Of a DNA stretch of 64,000 nucleotides, positions 18,091 through 27,499 are shown piece after piece. The translations under genes were made by a program, and so were the position numbers. The stretch comes from Vibrio proteolyticus NBRC 13287. Its GTDB lineage: Bacteria > Pseudomonadota > Gammaproteobacteria > Enterobacterales > Vibrionaceae. The notes beneath the pieces are model-generated. The model saw only the letters and a list, made by a program, of their open reading frames with translations. It was not told the DNA's origin and did not search any database. Positions within the stretch are counted from its first letter, which is position 1. Every line of letters begins with the position of its first letter. The stretch lies in the NCBI RefSeq assembly GCF_000467125.1, contig NZ_BATJ01000008.1, forward strand, positions 124,001 through 188,000. Direction: 5' to 3'.

Positions 18091-18768
18091 TTAGTGAGAC
18101 AACCAGACGGACAGAGCAAAGACGCTGGGCGCCAGAATGGAAGTAATGATGCCGCACAAGACCAGCGCAAGTGAGCTGAATGCTGCATCACGGGGATCTT
18201 TTTCTGCACAGGTTGCCGTCCCAAGGGCATGCGAGACGGTACCCATGGTCAGCCCTTTGGCGATCGGGTGCGAAATATTCAACATGTTATAAATCGGGTA
18301 GGCAAGAATGGCGCCAAACAGCCCCACCAATACCACTAAAACGGCAGCAATCGCTGGTTCTCCGCCGAGATGGCTGGCGACTTCCATTGCAATCGGAGTG
18401 GTGACGGATTTTCCCATCAAACTGGCAATCAGTGCCACATCGGCTTTCATTGCGACGGCTATCAGACCTGCGGTCATCATCGACATCACACTGCCGACAC
18501 TGCACGCCAGCATAATAATGCGCCAGTTCGCTCGTATTTGTGGGATCTGTTCGTACAGAGGAAACGCCAGTGCGACGACGGCCGGCTGCAGTAACATGCT
18601 GATCCACTGGTTGTCCTGATAGTAAGTCTCAAACGGAACCTTGAGGTAAGTCAGAATCGGGATAATGATCGCGATACTGATCAGCAGAGGGTTCATCAGA
18701 GGTGTTTTAAATTTCTGGCATAACCAGCGGGCGAAAAAAAACACCACGAGCGTCGCGATTAACCACAT
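18091..18768 (-). CDS. LrgB/CidB-family membrane protein (YohK-like)
   Basis: A 225-residue inner-membrane protein with about seven hydrophobic segments. The signature [20 protein letters not shown] and SHALGTATC segments are typical of the LrgB/YohK family. Family members partner a holin-like LrgA and are linked to murein hydrolase control, and in plants and some bacteria to glycolate/pyruvate export. The start overlaps the lrgA stop by ten bases, which indicates translational coupling. Confidence 0.92.
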   Translation of the reverse strand: MWLIATLVVFFFARWLCQKFKTPLMNPLLISIAIIIPILTYLKVPFETYYQDNQWISMLLQPAVVALAFPLYEQIPQIRANWRIIMLACSVGSVMSMMTAGLIAVAMKADVALIASLMGKSVTTPIAMEVASHLGGEPAIAAVLVVLVGLFGAILAYPIYNMLNISHPIAKGLTMGTVSHALGTATCAEKDPRDAAFSSLALVLCGIITSILAPSVFALSVWLSH

Positions 18769-19133
18769 GTTTTGTTCCCCTTCTTCAACAGACGATCCAG
18801 CATCAGTCCAAGAAGGACCAGGACGATCAGCGTGCCACCGATGGCGCTGGCCAGAATGGGCAGAGCATTGTTGATCAGCAGATCAAAATGCTCCATCAAT
18901 CCCACACTGATGGGAACAAACAACAGGATCATATAGCGAATAAACAGGCTGGCGCCTGGCTTAACCCAGTCGGAAGGAACCAGGCCACTGGCCAGTAATC
19001 CGAACAGAATAAGCATGCCAATGATACTGCCCGGAATCGAAATACCGAGGAGGGACTGAAGATTTACGCCTGCCATCAGGCAAAGGAAAATAAGCCCGAT
19101 GGAGACGATGTATTGCAGAATGGTTTTCGCCAT
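18759..19133 (-). CDS. LrgA/CidA-family holin-like protein (YohJ-like)
   Basis: A 124-residue protein with four transmembrane segments, matching the LrgA/CidA/YohJ family ([16 protein letters not shown], then [12 protein letters not shown]). The ATG is in the context AAAAATGGCG with no strong SD. It is the first gene of the pair with lrgB and lies about 50 bases after sbcB, in the same direction. Confidence 0.92.
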   Translation of the reverse strand: MAKTILQYIVSIGLIFLCLMAGVNLQSLLGISIPGSIIGMLILFGLLASGLVPSDWVKPGASLFIRYMILLFVPISVGLMEHFDLLINNALPILASAIGGTLIVLVLLGLMLDRLLKKGNKTCG

Positions 19134-19184
19134 TTTTAAGTGCCGTAAAGATAAAGGAAAAGAGCAGAAGTCGCGTGTGGCGCC

Positions 19185-20639
19185 CTAAGATGTGAGCTCC
19201 ATCACGTATTGGTAGACGGATTTTAAAATAGCTATTTTCTTTTCGTCAGTTTCATATTCGTGAACTAAGTTTTCCAGATTGAGCATATAGTCCTCAAGAC
19301 GACTTTCGAAGTATTCACGACAATGATTTGCCCAGCGTTGCTGCTCAGCTTCGTCCAGCGTCCATGGATAATGGCGTGCACGGTAGCGGAATAATAATGG
19401 CTCGATGCGCGCGTCATTAAATGTAATGTCTAGCGCGGCCAGGTTATTCGGATCGGTGGAGCGAATAATGTCCATCGACGCTTTGTCTGCCGGGGAAAAG
19501 AAGTTGGCGTATAACTGTGTATCAACGTTGTCGCTCTTTTCGTACTCGCGTTCAACGCTGTAGATCGCGATGAGTTTTTCGCGCACTTCCGGATGTTGAC
19601 GCAATACGGCGAGATTTTTCAAGCACTGCTCGCGGTCGATCCCGATTGAAGCCGCGTTTTCTGCGGTCAGGGTCTTGGCCGGTGCCAGAATTGGACATTT
19701 GTTTAAATGAACCAGCTTGATCGGCACCGGTGCTTGATCCGGACCCAACTCGCTGCGTTTGGTGTATAGACGTTCACGCAGCTCATCCGCACTCAGATCC
19801 AGCAATGACTGAGGATCTTTCGCCAGATCGACCACGACTACGGCGTTTTGATTGGTCGGGTGCCAGGCCAACGGCACTATCCAACTTGTGTACTGGCATT
19901 CACGTCCGAGCATGCCGGAAACGTGCATCAGCGGTGTCATGTTGACGATATCAATCAACTCATTAAGTTTACGCTTATGGCGCATGTCAAAGAAGTAGCC
20001 GAAGAGCTTAGGCTGCGCGGCTTTGAGCTTTTTGGCCATTTCAATGGTAGCGATAACATCTGCCATCGCATCGTGTGCGTTCGCGTGTTCTATACCATTG
20101 GCGACAGACAAGTGCTCCAGTTTAAAGCTGGTGAAGCCTTCCTCGTTTTCTGGCCAAACCACGCCTTCTGGTCTCAGTGCATGGCAGGCGCGCATTACAT
20201 CGAGTAAATCCCAACGAGAATTGCCGTTTTGCCAGCTCCATGCATAAGGGTCAAGGAAGTTTCGATAGCAGGTGTAACGAGTGACTTCGTCATCAAAGCG
20301 GATACTGTTGTAGCCAAGGCTGGTGGTTTTAGGCTTGGACAGCTCGGCGTGGATACGAGCAATAAACTCGGGCTCAGGTAACCCTTGTGCTTTGGCTTTT
20401 TGAGGCGTGATGCCAGTAATCAATGCGGCTTCCGGAGACGGCAGGTAGTCGGACGGAGGCTGGCAGTATATGACCAGGGGGTCACCGATAATGTTGAAAT
20501 CCATATCGGTACGTACGCCAGCAAATTGTGAAGGACGGTCTAGCGATGGACTGGTTCCCCAGGTTTCATAGTCAAAAAAGAAGAAAGTGGGTTGCTCTGA
20601 GGTACCTGTGGTCGCATTTGTTTGATTCGAAGTAGACAA
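19185..20639 (-). CDS. sbcB: Exodeoxyribonuclease I
   Basis: A 484-residue enzyme (E. coli ExoI 475). It degrades single-stranded DNA 3' to 5' and acts in mismatch repair and recombination. The DEDDh motifs are visible: FFDYETWGTSP (ExoI), SIRFDDEVTRYT (ExoII), and HDAMADVIATIEMA (ExoIII). The SH3-like and helical C-terminal domains follow. The most likely start is a TTG at 20639 preceded by AAGGG; no ATG or GTG occurs between it and the DYET motif, so a rare start codon is used. Confidence 0.96.
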   Translation of the reverse strand: MSTSNQTNATTGTSEQPTFFFFDYETWGTSPSLDRPSQFAGVRTDMDFNIIGDPLVIYCQPPSDYLPSPEAALITGITPQKAKAQGLPEPEFIARIHAELSKPKTTSLGYNSIRFDDEVTRYTCYRNFLDPYAWSWQNGNSRWDLLDVMRACHALRPEGVVWPENEEGFTSFKLEHLSVANGIEHANAHDAMADVIATIEMAKKLKAAQPKLFGYFFDMRHKRKLNELIDIVNMTPLMHVSGMLGRECQYTSWIVPLAWHPTNQNAVVVVDLAKDPQSLLDLSADELRERLYTKRSELGPDQAPVPIKLVHLNKCPILAPAKTLTAENAASIGIDREQCLKNLAVLRQHPEVREKLIAIYSVEREYEKSDNVDTQLYANFFSPADKASMDIIRSTDPNNLAALDITFNDARIEPLLFRYRARHYPWTLDEAEQQRWANHCREYFESRLEDYMLNLENLVHEYETDEKKIAILKSVYQYVMELTS

Positions 20640-21123
20640 AATAGCCCTTATAAATCAGTTTGATAGTACATTCGGGTGTGAATGCGCTCAATGTATGGTT
20701 GTTTTCCCCACTAAGCTTATCTGGCTGAGGGAGCGTTAAAGGCTCGCAGAAAGCTCGGAAAAACAAGCGAATTCATAGGACTAAGTATCCGATAAGCGAC
20801 GGCATGAAAGCAAGGCATATCACCCGACAAATCTACCGCAACGGCTGAGAAAACAACGCAGGCACGTGTGATTCACGGTATTTGGCCTTCATATTTTCGC
20901 CATCAAACAATCATCACTTTGTTGTCTCGGCTTCACAGGCGTCAGTCATACTAGCTAAACGACAGAACAGGATCGGTTACTGACGTTGATATACGGCAGA
21001 TTTTGTTACCCAGGCACGCATTGCCAGTGCCACCTCAGTGTTGAATGACGCGCTTACCCCTAAAGTCTTCGATGAAGTGCGGGGAGGCCATTTGATTTAA
21101 GCCCACTCAGGAAAGGAAGAGCC
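20640..21123. other. Intergenic region between sbcB and the SDR gene
   Basis: About 480 bases holding the divergent promoters. An open frame runs into the stop at ~21102 (residues ending DEVRGGHLI) but has no start or SD and may be chance or a decayed remnant. No terminator, RNA or repeat was found. AGGAAAGGAAG precedes the SDR ATG. Confidence 0.4.
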
Positions 21124-21846
21124 ATGAACAACAGCCAAAAAACCGCGCTCGTGACTGGTGCCGCCCGAGGCATTGGCAGAGCCATCTGTGAACAGCTTCT
21201 GAATGATGGTTATCAGGTGATTGGTTTAGATATCACACCGATAGTCTGGAGCGATTCGCCGGCATTGGTTGCATGCGAAGTAAATTTGTGTGATGCCGAG
21301 CAGGTGAGAGATGTTGTACAAGAAATTCGTGAACAGTGCGAATGTGTCGATGTGTTGGTCAATAATGCGGGTATTACTCGTGACGCAATGTTACCGGATA
21401 TGCAGGAAAGTGATTGGAATGCAGTATTGGATGTCAATCTTAAAGCCGTATTTTTGCTCACGCAGCAGGTCGCGCCACTGATGTTGGAGCAAGGAAGTGG
21501 CAGCATCATTAATATTTCATCCATTGTCGGGACGGATGGGAATGTCGGCCAAAGCAATTACGCTGCCAGCAAGGGCGGGGTGATCGCCATGAGTAAAGGC
21601 TGGGCGAAAGAGCTGGCAAGAAAAGGCGCCCAAATCCGAGTGAATTGCATTGCGCCTGGATTTATTGAAACAGACATGACTAAGGCACTTCCGGAAAAAG
21701 TCATTCACTACATGACCTCAAAAACACCACTTGGTCGAATGGGCAGCGCGCAGGATATTGCTGACGGCGTTGCGTTTCTGGCGTCAGACAAAAGCCGTTT
21801 TATTACCGGGCAAGTGCTAAAAATAGATGGTGGATTGGTGTTGTAG
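21124..21846 (+). CDS. Short-chain dehydrogenase/reductase, FabG/PhaB-like
   Basis: A 240-residue classical SDR. The NAD(P) site TGAARGIG is at residues ~11-18, with the NNAG motif, catalytic Ser in NISSIVG, and YAASKGG (YxxxK). The end SRFITGQVLKIDGG is typical. The family reduces 3-oxoacyl groups on ACP or CoA. Similarity is evenly shared between FabG (fatty acid synthesis) and acetoacetyl-CoA reductase, and no fab or pha genes lie nearby, so the substrate stays open. It stands alone behind a ~480-base gap. Confidence 0.9.
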   Translation: MNNSQKTALVTGAARGIGRAICEQLLNDGYQVIGLDITPIVWSDSPALVACEVNLCDAEQVRDVVQEIREQCECVDVLVNNAGITRDAMLPDMQESDWNAVLDVNLKAVFLLTQQVAPLMLEQGSGSIINISSIVGTDGNVGQSNYAASKGGVIAMSKGWAKELARKGAQIRVNCIAPGFIETDMTKALPEKVIHYMTSKTPLGRMGSAQDIADGVAFLASDKSRFITGQVLKIDGGLVL

Positions 21847-22008
21847 AGGCCTTGTCTCTACAACACATAAATGTCGAGATACTGCGAAATGCGCTAACCT
21901 ATCTAACAGGAATCGGATCAGTCGACGATACTGTGTGCATGGGAAAGACCTGAACACGTGTTTTAAATATTTAAAGGTATGCCTCACCAGGCGCACCAAG
22001 GAGGACTC

Positions 22009-22407
22009 ATGAAAGGAAAGTGTTTGTGTGGCAGTGTAGAAGTTGAAGCAGTAGATCACGCTGATGTTGGATTGTGTCATTGCTCTATGTGTCGACGCTG
22101 GTCCGGTGGGCCGATGTTTGCGGTACATTGTGGCAAGGCCGTGAAATTCACTGGAGAAAGGCCGTCAGTTTATCGCTCCTCTGATTGGGCTGAACGGGGA
22201 TTTTGCTCCAATTGTGGGACACACTTGTTTTATCATTTGTTACCTGGTGATGAGTACATTTTGCCTGCGGGACTATTTGCCGACCAATCATTCCATCTGG
22301 CGAGCGAAATCTTCATTGATGAAAAGCCCGAATTTTATGAGTTTAAAAACGACACTCACAAAATGACGGGCCTGGAAGTCTTCGAACAATTTGCACCGAA
22401 AGAATAA
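22009..22407 (+). CDS. GFA-family zinc protein (second copy)
   Basis: A 132-residue GFA/CENP-V-fold protein. The zinc cysteines appear in order: KCLCGSVEVEA, LCHCSMCRRWSGG, and FCSNCGTHLFYHL. The start at 22009 follows AAGGAGG; an in-frame codon at 21979 is less likely. It differs clearly in sequence from the copies at 3122 and 22549. An intrinsic terminator follows, so it is likely a single-gene transcript. Activity unknown. Confidence 0.88.
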   Translation: MKGKCLCGSVEVEAVDHADVGLCHCSMCRRWSGGPMFAVHCGKAVKFTGERPSVYRSSDWAERGFCSNCGTHLFYHLLPGDEYILPAGLFADQSFHLASEIFIDEKPEFYEFKNDTHKMTGLEVFEQFAPKE

Positions 22408-22431
22408 TATCAAGTGCTTTCCCTAGTGCCG

Positions 22432-22457
22432 GCTCTGATGGATATCAGAGCTTTTTT
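22432..22457 (+). terminator. Terminator after the second GFA gene
   Basis: GCTCTGAT (22432-22439) pairs perfectly with ATCAGAGC (22444-22451), four-base loop, followed by six T. Confidence 0.92.
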
Positions 22458-22548
22458 GTGCCTTAGATCTGACAATCAGAAGCTGAGAATCGCTAGCACA
22501 TCAGGATTTGTATAATCTGATTTTTCTCAACATAATCAAGGACGATAT

Positions 22549-22944
22549 ATGATCAAGCAAGTTGGCGCGACAGTCATTCAACCGGTACATAAGTTGAGTT
22601 GTCATTGCGGGGCGGTGGAGCTGGTATTGACGTTGCCAAACGGAATCGAAAAACCTCGTCGGTGCGATTGCTCTATCTGTCGCCGTAAAGGCGCGATCGT
22701 AGGATCGGTGAAACTGGCCAATCTTCAATTGGTGAAAGGCGAGGAGAGCCTGACACGCTATCAGTTCAATACGCATACGGCGCAGCACTTCTTTTGCAGT
22801 GTATGTGGGATTTATACGCATCATCAGCGCCGCTCAGATCCCAGTGAATACGGCTACAACATCGGCTGTCTGGAAGGGGTGAATCCTTATCAACTTGGCG
22901 AGGTTGTGGTCAACGATGGTGTGAATCATCCCGCTGACCAATAA
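22549..22944 (+). CDS. GFA-family zinc protein (third copy)
   Basis: A 131-residue GFA/CENP-V-like protein with the pattern LSCHCGAVELVL, RCDCSICRRKG, and FFCSVCGIYTHHQ. The histidine-rich stretch after the last CxxC and the tail GCLEGVNPYQLG distinguish this branch. In this subfamily the last CxxC is followed by HH rather than by the usual L-Y/F. The ATG is preceded by AAGGACGATAT. It converges on tcyP, sharing the terminator at 22950. Confidence 0.88.
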   Translation: MIKQVGATVIQPVHKLSCHCGAVELVLTLPNGIEKPRRCDCSICRRKGAIVGSVKLANLQLVKGEESLTRYQFNTHTAQHFFCSVCGIYTHHQRRSDPSEYGYNIGCLEGVNPYQLGEVVVNDGVNHPADQ

Positions 22945-22975
22945 AAAAACCGATGCGTTCGCATCGGCTTTTTTT
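22943..22975. terminator. Bidirectional terminator between GFA3 and tcyP
   Basis: CCGATGC (22950-22956) pairs with GCATCGG (22961-22967) over a GTTC loop. Seven A precede it and seven T follow, so it works for both converging genes. Confidence 0.92.
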
Positions 22976-22985
22976 AAGACGGTGT

Positions 22986-24359
22986 TCAGGCTTCCTGAGC
23001 CTGATTCGGTTCAGTCTGTTTATTACCTAACAATCGACTGGTGATAGTACCGGCCGTCATGGAGCCTGATACGTTGAGCGCGGTACGCGCCATATCAATC
23101 AAAGGTTCGATGGAGATCAGCAATGCTGCAATCGTAACAGGCAGGCCCATCGCAGGCAGAACAATCAGCGCCGCAAAGGTGGCGCCGCCGCCCACACCAG
23201 CAATACCGAATGAGCTGATGGTGATGATAGCCACCAATGACAGAATGAAATTGATGTCCATTGGATTGATGCCGACGCTCGGTGCCACCATTACCGCCAG
23301 CATAGCAGGATAAATACCGGCACAACCGTTTTGACCTATGGTGGCACCAAATGACGCTGACAGGTTAGCAATAGCCGGTGGTACATTCAGTTTGGTGATC
23401 TGAGCTTCCACGTTCAACGGAATGGTCGCGGCAGAGCTGCGAGACGTAAATGCGAACGTCAGAACAGGCCAGATTTTCTGGAAGTACTCTTTCGGGTTCA
23501 CGCCAAAAAAGGCAACCAGCACGCCATGCACGACGAACATTAGAGCAATAGCGACGTAAGACGCCACAATAAAACCAATCAGGTTGAGGATATCTGCTGC
23601 GCTGGACGTTGCGACCACTTTCGCCATTAATGCGGCGATACCGTAAGGGGTAAGCGCGATGATCATTTTAACCAGACGCATCACGATAGACTGAATGGCT
23701 TCAATGAACGTGCGAATCGGGGTTTCCAGTTCTTGTTTTTCGCCCATCACTTTGCGTGCAGCAATACCAGTGAGTACGCCGAAAATCACCATTGCAATGA
23801 TTGAGGTTGAGCGTGCGCCGGTTAAGTCCGCAAACGGGTTGGTTGGAATAAAGCTCAGCAGCATCTGAGGAATCGTCAGATCACTAACGCTGTCGGCTCG
23901 GCTTTCCAGTACCGCAATACGGGCTGTTTCACGTGCACCTTCGGTAAGACCTTCCGCCGTTAACCCGAATGTGTGCGTGATCGCGATACCGATCAAGGCG
24001 GAAATCGCGGTTGTGATCAGCAGTACGGAAATCGTCAGAGCAGAAATCTTACCCAGCGAACCGCCTTTTTCCAGCTTAACCACGGCCGCAATCATAGACA
24101 CCAGTACCAGTGGCATGATGATCATTTTCAATAGGCCGACGTAACCGCTGCCTACAATGCCCACCCATTGCAATGTTTGTGCGATGACCACACTGCCTTC
24201 GCCAAAAAGCAACTGCAGCGCCAGACCAAATAAACTACCGAAAATAAGACCCAGCAGCACTAGTCGGGAAAGTGTAGTGTGTTCTTTCTGTTGTTGACCA
24301 AACAGGAAGAAAAGGATACCGACAAATACTGCCAATGAAGCGATAACCGCAACTGACAT
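22986..24359 (-). CDS. tcyP: L-cystine:cation symporter TcyP (YdjN-like)
   Basis: A 457-residue inner-membrane transporter of the dicarboxylate/amino acid:cation symporter (DAACS) family. The hallmark segments are TFAFTSRSSAATIPLNVEA, FGATIGQNGCAG, and GVGGGATFAALIVLPAMG. These and SFIPTNPFADLTGA closely match E. coli YdjN, a high-affinity L-cystine importer, rather than GltP or DctA. Eight helices and two re-entrant loops are expected. AAGGG precedes the ATG. In many vibrios it sits next to sbcB and the cob genes, as here. Confidence 0.87.
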   Translation of the reverse strand: MSVAVIASLAVFVGILFFLFGQQQKEHTTLSRLVLLGLIFGSLFGLALQLLFGEGSVVIAQTLQWVGIVGSGYVGLLKMIIMPLVLVSMIAAVVKLEKGGSLGKISALTISVLLITTAISALIGIAITHTFGLTAEGLTEGARETARIAVLESRADSVSDLTIPQMLLSFIPTNPFADLTGARSTSIIAMVIFGVLTGIAARKVMGEKQELETPIRTFIEAIQSIVMRLVKMIIALTPYGIAALMAKVVATSSAADILNLIGFIVASYVAIALMFVVHGVLVAFFGVNPKEYFQKIWPVLTFAFTSRSSAATIPLNVEAQITKLNVPPAIANLSASFGATIGQNGCAGIYPAMLAVMVAPSVGINPMDINFILSLVAIITISSFGIAGVGGGATFAALIVLPAMGLPVTIAALLISIEPLIDMARTALNVSGSMTAGTITSRLLGNKQTEPNQAQEA

Positions 24360-24532
24360 AAAGAACCCTTAATTTGATGGATGTGTTGGAAGTGAATTGA
24401 CACGAAATTGAGGGTAAAGATAACGATTTGCTTATAAAGAGAAAAAGACCAAATCCCTATGAGTTAGAACGGATAGTTATCAATGCTAACAATTGGGTGG
24501 ATTTTAGTCATAAACCCTGTAAATAAGGCCAC

Positions 24533-25231
24533 TTATTGGTATTTATTGAGCAAATGTCGTATGGCATTAGAATCTAGAATCGTGATACCTCGCCCCATAG
24601 GCTCGTAGATGGCGTACAGCATCGCTTTGGCCACTTTCTCTGCGTCGATGGGAACAAAGTTAGCCAAACGTCCTCTCATTACGGGTTTGAGGGCAGACAA
24701 AACGGTCTGAACAACTGTTTCGTCGGTTCTTGGTTGATCGCGCAGTCCGCGTAAAGGGCCGGGGCGGGCGATCACCAGTTGATCGAAGCCCATTTCTGAG
24801 AGGACCGCTTCCATTCGGCCTTTGCATTTTAGGTAGTGGGAGGGAGAGCGGGCATTGGCCCCGTAACTGGATATCACGGCAAGTCGTTTGACTCCCAGTG
24901 TTTTCATCGACTTCGCCACTTCGCGCACTAACTCGAAATCGACAGAGGCGAGCGCTTTCTTTGAACCGGCTTGTTTGCGAGTACTGCCTAGGCAGATAAA
25001 GCCCAGAGTTGGAGAAGCCTTATCGGCTTCCCATTCGGTGATTCTCAGATAAGGATCCTGAATAAGTTCCAGCTTGTTGTGATAATACGGCAAGGGTTTA
25101 CGGCTGAGCGCGTAAAGCTTCGCGATCGGTGCATGGTCGAGCAACAGTTTAGTCAGTTCTCCCCCGACTAAACCCGTGCCACCGGCAATGATTGCAACCT
25201 GATTGTCTCCATTTATCGCCATAACGCTCAT
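24533..25231 (-). CDS. NAD(P)-binding epimerase/HTATIP2-like atypical SDR
   Basis: A 232-residue Rossmann protein. The nucleotide-binding turn IIAGGTGLVGGELTKLLL lies near the start (residues ~13-30). SSYGANARSPSHYLKCKG in the middle carries the Tyr-x-x-x-Lys of SDR enzymes, and PGPLRG matches the atypical SDR family related to TIP30/HTATIP2 and to nucleoside-diphosphate-sugar epimerases. Substrate unknown. Two in-frame ATG codons (25231, 25222) have only weak SD sequences. Confidence 0.85.
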   Translation of the reverse strand: MSVMAINGDNQVAIIAGGTGLVGGELTKLLLDHAPIAKLYALSRKPLPYYHNKLELIQDPYLRITEWEADKASPTLGFICLGSTRKQAGSKKALASVDFELVREVAKSMKTLGVKRLAVISSYGANARSPSHYLKCKGRMEAVLSEMGFDQLVIARPGPLRGLRDQPRTDETVVQTVLSALKPVMRGRLANFVPIDAEKVAKAMLYAIYEPMGRGITILDSNAIRHLLNKYQ

Positions 25232-25292
25232 CTCATCAGTACTGATGCAAATATGGTATACGTGAAGTGAACAATACGCTATGACTCAACGC

Positions 25293-25320
25293 AAAAGGCC
25301 TCATTATTGAGGCCTTTTTT
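25293..25320 (-). terminator. Terminator after the 30-residue ORF
   Basis: AAAAGGCCTCA (25293-25303) pairs with TGAGGCCTTTT (25308-25318) over a four-base loop. T-runs on both strands make it bidirectional. It begins 17 bases beyond the small ORF's stop, so it most simply ends that transcript. Confidence 0.88.
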
Positions 25321-25334
25321 GCATCGTTTGTGAA

Positions 25335-25427
25335 TTAGGTAATGGATAGTGGGACGGTCTTTTGTTTCTTTTTATTGCTGTGTTGATTCGCCGGTTTGGT
25401 CTTTTGAGGGCGTTGATTGGCAAACAT
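25335..25427 (-). CDS. Small basic protein, 30 residues
   Basis: Minus strand ATG at 25427 to TAA at 25335. The product is MFANQRPQKTKPANQHSN, then KKKQKTVPLSIT: seven lysines plus one arginine and no acidic residue. A near-perfect Shine-Dalgarno (GAGGAGG) stands five bases before the ATG, and a strong terminator starts 17 bases after the stop. This SD-ORF-terminator arrangement makes translation likely even though the ORF is tiny. No family is recognised; a nucleic-acid- or ribosome-binding role would fit the charge, but is speculation. Confidence 0.65.
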   Translation of the reverse strand: MFANQRPQKTKPANQHSNKKKQKTVPLSIT

Positions 25428-25709
25428 ACAAACCTCCTCGATTCTGAATGCAATACCACCGAGTGTTGGGTGATTCCTAGAGCATTTATGGTGCCACGGT
25501 TATGACGGTTGAGTATTTAGATGGGTTGAGGTTTTCCCAAACCAGAACCTGTATCTGAAAAATCTGGAGTTCTTTGAGTATCTTTACTAATAGTTGATAG
25601 GACAATGATTCGTCAATGCAATCTAAGTTTGCAACATGCTTCAAAATACACTGCTAGTCCTGAGTGTCAGGAAAGGCCACATGCAGATGTAAACCTCTCA
25701 GGATGTGAT
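25428..25709. other. Intergenic region before the flavin reductase-like gene
   Basis: Divergent region carrying the promoters of the 30-residue ORF and of the next plus-strand gene. No riboswitch consensus (FMN, cobalamin) was seen. Confidence 0.4.
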
Positions 25710-26321
25710 ATGAATATCGATGTAACCACACTTGCTCCAACACAAATCTACCATCTGATGACCCAAACGGTGATCCCACGACCGATTGCATGGGTGCTGA
25801 CAGACTCCGGGCAGCAGTCGTTAAACTTGGCGCCGTTTTCGTACTTCACCGCGATATCCAGTCAGCCTCCCTTGCTGATGATTTCGGTCGGAAAGAAGTC
25901 CACGGGTGTTGTGAAAGACACCACACGCAATGCACTGGAAACAGGAAAACTGGTCATCCACATTGCCGATGTCGACTTGGCTCAACAAGTGACGGCGTCA
26001 TCCGCACCGCTGGCGCATGGCGAGTCTGAAATAGCGCTCACCGGGGTGCGCCTGACTGAATTCGAGGGGTTTGAATTACCCCGGGTGGCGTCTTGCCCGG
26101 TTGCATTTGGATGCGCTTTGTATGAAGTCAAAGAAATCGGGGATACGCCACAGAGCCTGATATTTGCTCAGATTGAGCAAATATACATACGTCAGGAGGT
26201 GATTGATGAGCGCACTGACCGTCTCAAAGTCGATGCGCTAAAGGTTAACCCATTGTCCAGGTTGGGTGGAAGTGAGTATGCGACCCTAGAGCGAACCTTT
26301 TCGATTAAACGGCCAGAATAG
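25710..26321 (+). CDS. Flavin reductase-like / FMN-binding split barrel protein
   Basis: A 203-residue protein of the flavin reductase/FMN-binding split-barrel family. Typical pieces are VIPRPIAWVLT, NLAPFSYFTAISSQPPLLMIS and DTTRNALETGKLVIHI. In these proteins the PFSYF..SS.PP segments surround FMN. Members include flavin reductases and oxygenase components, and many of the DUF447-like type have no known substrate. The start at 25710 (with AGGAT upstream) fits the family better than the more distant start at 25605. Confidence 0.85.
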   Translation: MNIDVTTLAPTQIYHLMTQTVIPRPIAWVLTDSGQQSLNLAPFSYFTAISSQPPLLMISVGKKSTGVVKDTTRNALETGKLVIHIADVDLAQQVTASSAPLAHGESEIALTGVRLTEFEGFELPRVASCPVAFGCALYEVKEIGDTPQSLIFAQIEQIYIRQEVIDERTDRLKVDALKVNPLSRLGGSEYATLERTFSIKRPE

Positions 26322-26467
26322 CAAAGCGGGGGGCCATCCTGTGGAGTTTGACGCAAATCTAATTATGGGATTTGATTCAAGTGATATTTCTACTATTTAC
26401 CGAGTGGTAACTGAGTAATTAAACGTTTATATTGGCTGCTACTCTTTTTATCTCAGTGACTTAACCC

Positions 26468-27499
26468 ATGCTTGATCGTTCCTATTCTGCATTTATTCAA
26501 CATCGTATCGACCAAAAAACGAAACCACCAGGGGCGTTAGGTGCGCTCGAGCGACTGGCTCATCAACTGGCGTTGATTCAGAGTCAGGGTAAAGCCAATG
26601 CAGTCACCGAGATTCAGGTCCATAACCCTATTGTACTTGTGTTTGCCGGTGATCATGGTGTGGCGGACGAGGGCGTCAGTATCGCGCCCAGCGCAGTCAC
26701 ATCGCAGATGGTAGCGAACTTTCTCGCGGGTGGCGCGGCGATTAACTGCTTCTGCCGGGTGAACCAGGTTGCGATGAAAGTTATTGACTGCGGTATTCTG
26801 ATCCCGGTTGACCGCTCATCTGAAGCATTGGTCTCGCAGCGTTTGGGCGATCGTACGCACAATTTTGCTCACCAGTCGGCTATGTCTGTCCAGCAAGTGG
26901 AAGAAGGGTTGAAGTTAGGCGCCAGCGTGGTTCAGAAAGTGATCGACAAAGGCTCGAATTTAGTCATGTTTGGCGAAATGGGGATTGGTAACACCAGTAG
27001 CGCTGCCGCAATTTTGGCCGCGTTATCGGGACGGGACGTGGAGTTCTGCGTTGGCCGCGGGACCGGGATAGATGACGCGCAGTTTCATAAGAAGCTGTCC
27101 GTCGTCGGACAAGGGGTCGCTCGCTGCGATGATCTCTCGGTAAAGAAGGTATTGTCTGAAGTCGGTGGATACGAAATCGTGCAGATGGTAGGCGCGTTTC
27201 TCGGTGCGTACAAGCGTCGTGTGCCTGTGATTGTCGACGGGTTTATTGTCACAGCGGCAGCCTACGTTGCGTCTTTGGTCGAACCTGCGTGTCGTGAATA
27301 TATGATTTTTGCTCACAAATCCCACGAATCTGGCCACAAGTATTTGCTAGAAGAGCTTAACGCTCAGCCACTACTGGACTTGGAGCTTCGCCTGGGTGAG
27401 GGTACCGGGGCGGTGTTGGCGGTACCATTAGTGCAAGCAGCGGCCGAGTTTTATAACACCATGGCCAGCTTTGAAGACGCGGGAGTGACTGTGCCATGA
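26468..27499 (+). CDS. cobT: Nicotinate-nucleotide:dimethylbenzimidazole phosphoribosyltransferase
   Basis: A 343-residue CobT (E. coli 359). It makes alpha-ribazole-5'-phosphate from nicotinate mononucleotide and 5,6-dimethylbenzimidazole, for the lower ligand of B12. Signature segments: [37 protein letters not shown], the conserved catalytic Glu in LRLGEGTGA, and GRGTGID. First gene of the cobT-cobS-cobU-cobC series. Its stop overlaps the cobS start (ATGA). No cobalamin riboswitch is visible ahead of it. Confidence 0.96.
   Translation: MLDRSYSAFIQHRIDQKTKPPGALGALERLAHQLALIQSQGKANAVTEIQVHNPIVLVFAGDHGVADEGVSIAPSAVTSQMVANFLAGGAAINCFCRVNQVAMKVIDCGILIPVDRSSEALVSQRLGDRTHNFAHQSAMSVQQVEEGLKLGASVVQKVIDKGSNLVMFGEMGIGNTSSAAAILAALSGRDVEFCVGRGTGIDDAQFHKKLSVVGQGVARCDDLSVKKVLSEVGGYEIVQMVGAFLGAYKRRVPVIVDGFIVTAAAYVASLVEPACREYMIFAHKSHESGHKYLLEELNAQPLLDLELRLGEGTGAVLAVPLVQAAAEFYNTMASFEDAGVTVP

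Noticed and set aside
20572..20766. 64-codon minus-strand ORF overlapping the start of sbcB
   Set aside because: It lies in a different frame across the true sbcB start and has no SD of its own.
21000..21104. Open frame ending just before the SDR gene as a truncated gene
   Set aside because: Only ~35 codons without a start or family similarity; most likely chance.
26322..26467. Cobalamin riboswitch upstream of cobT
   Set aside because: No B12-box-like core or characteristic hairpins; the region is short and AT-rich. The same holds for the area ahead of btuC.
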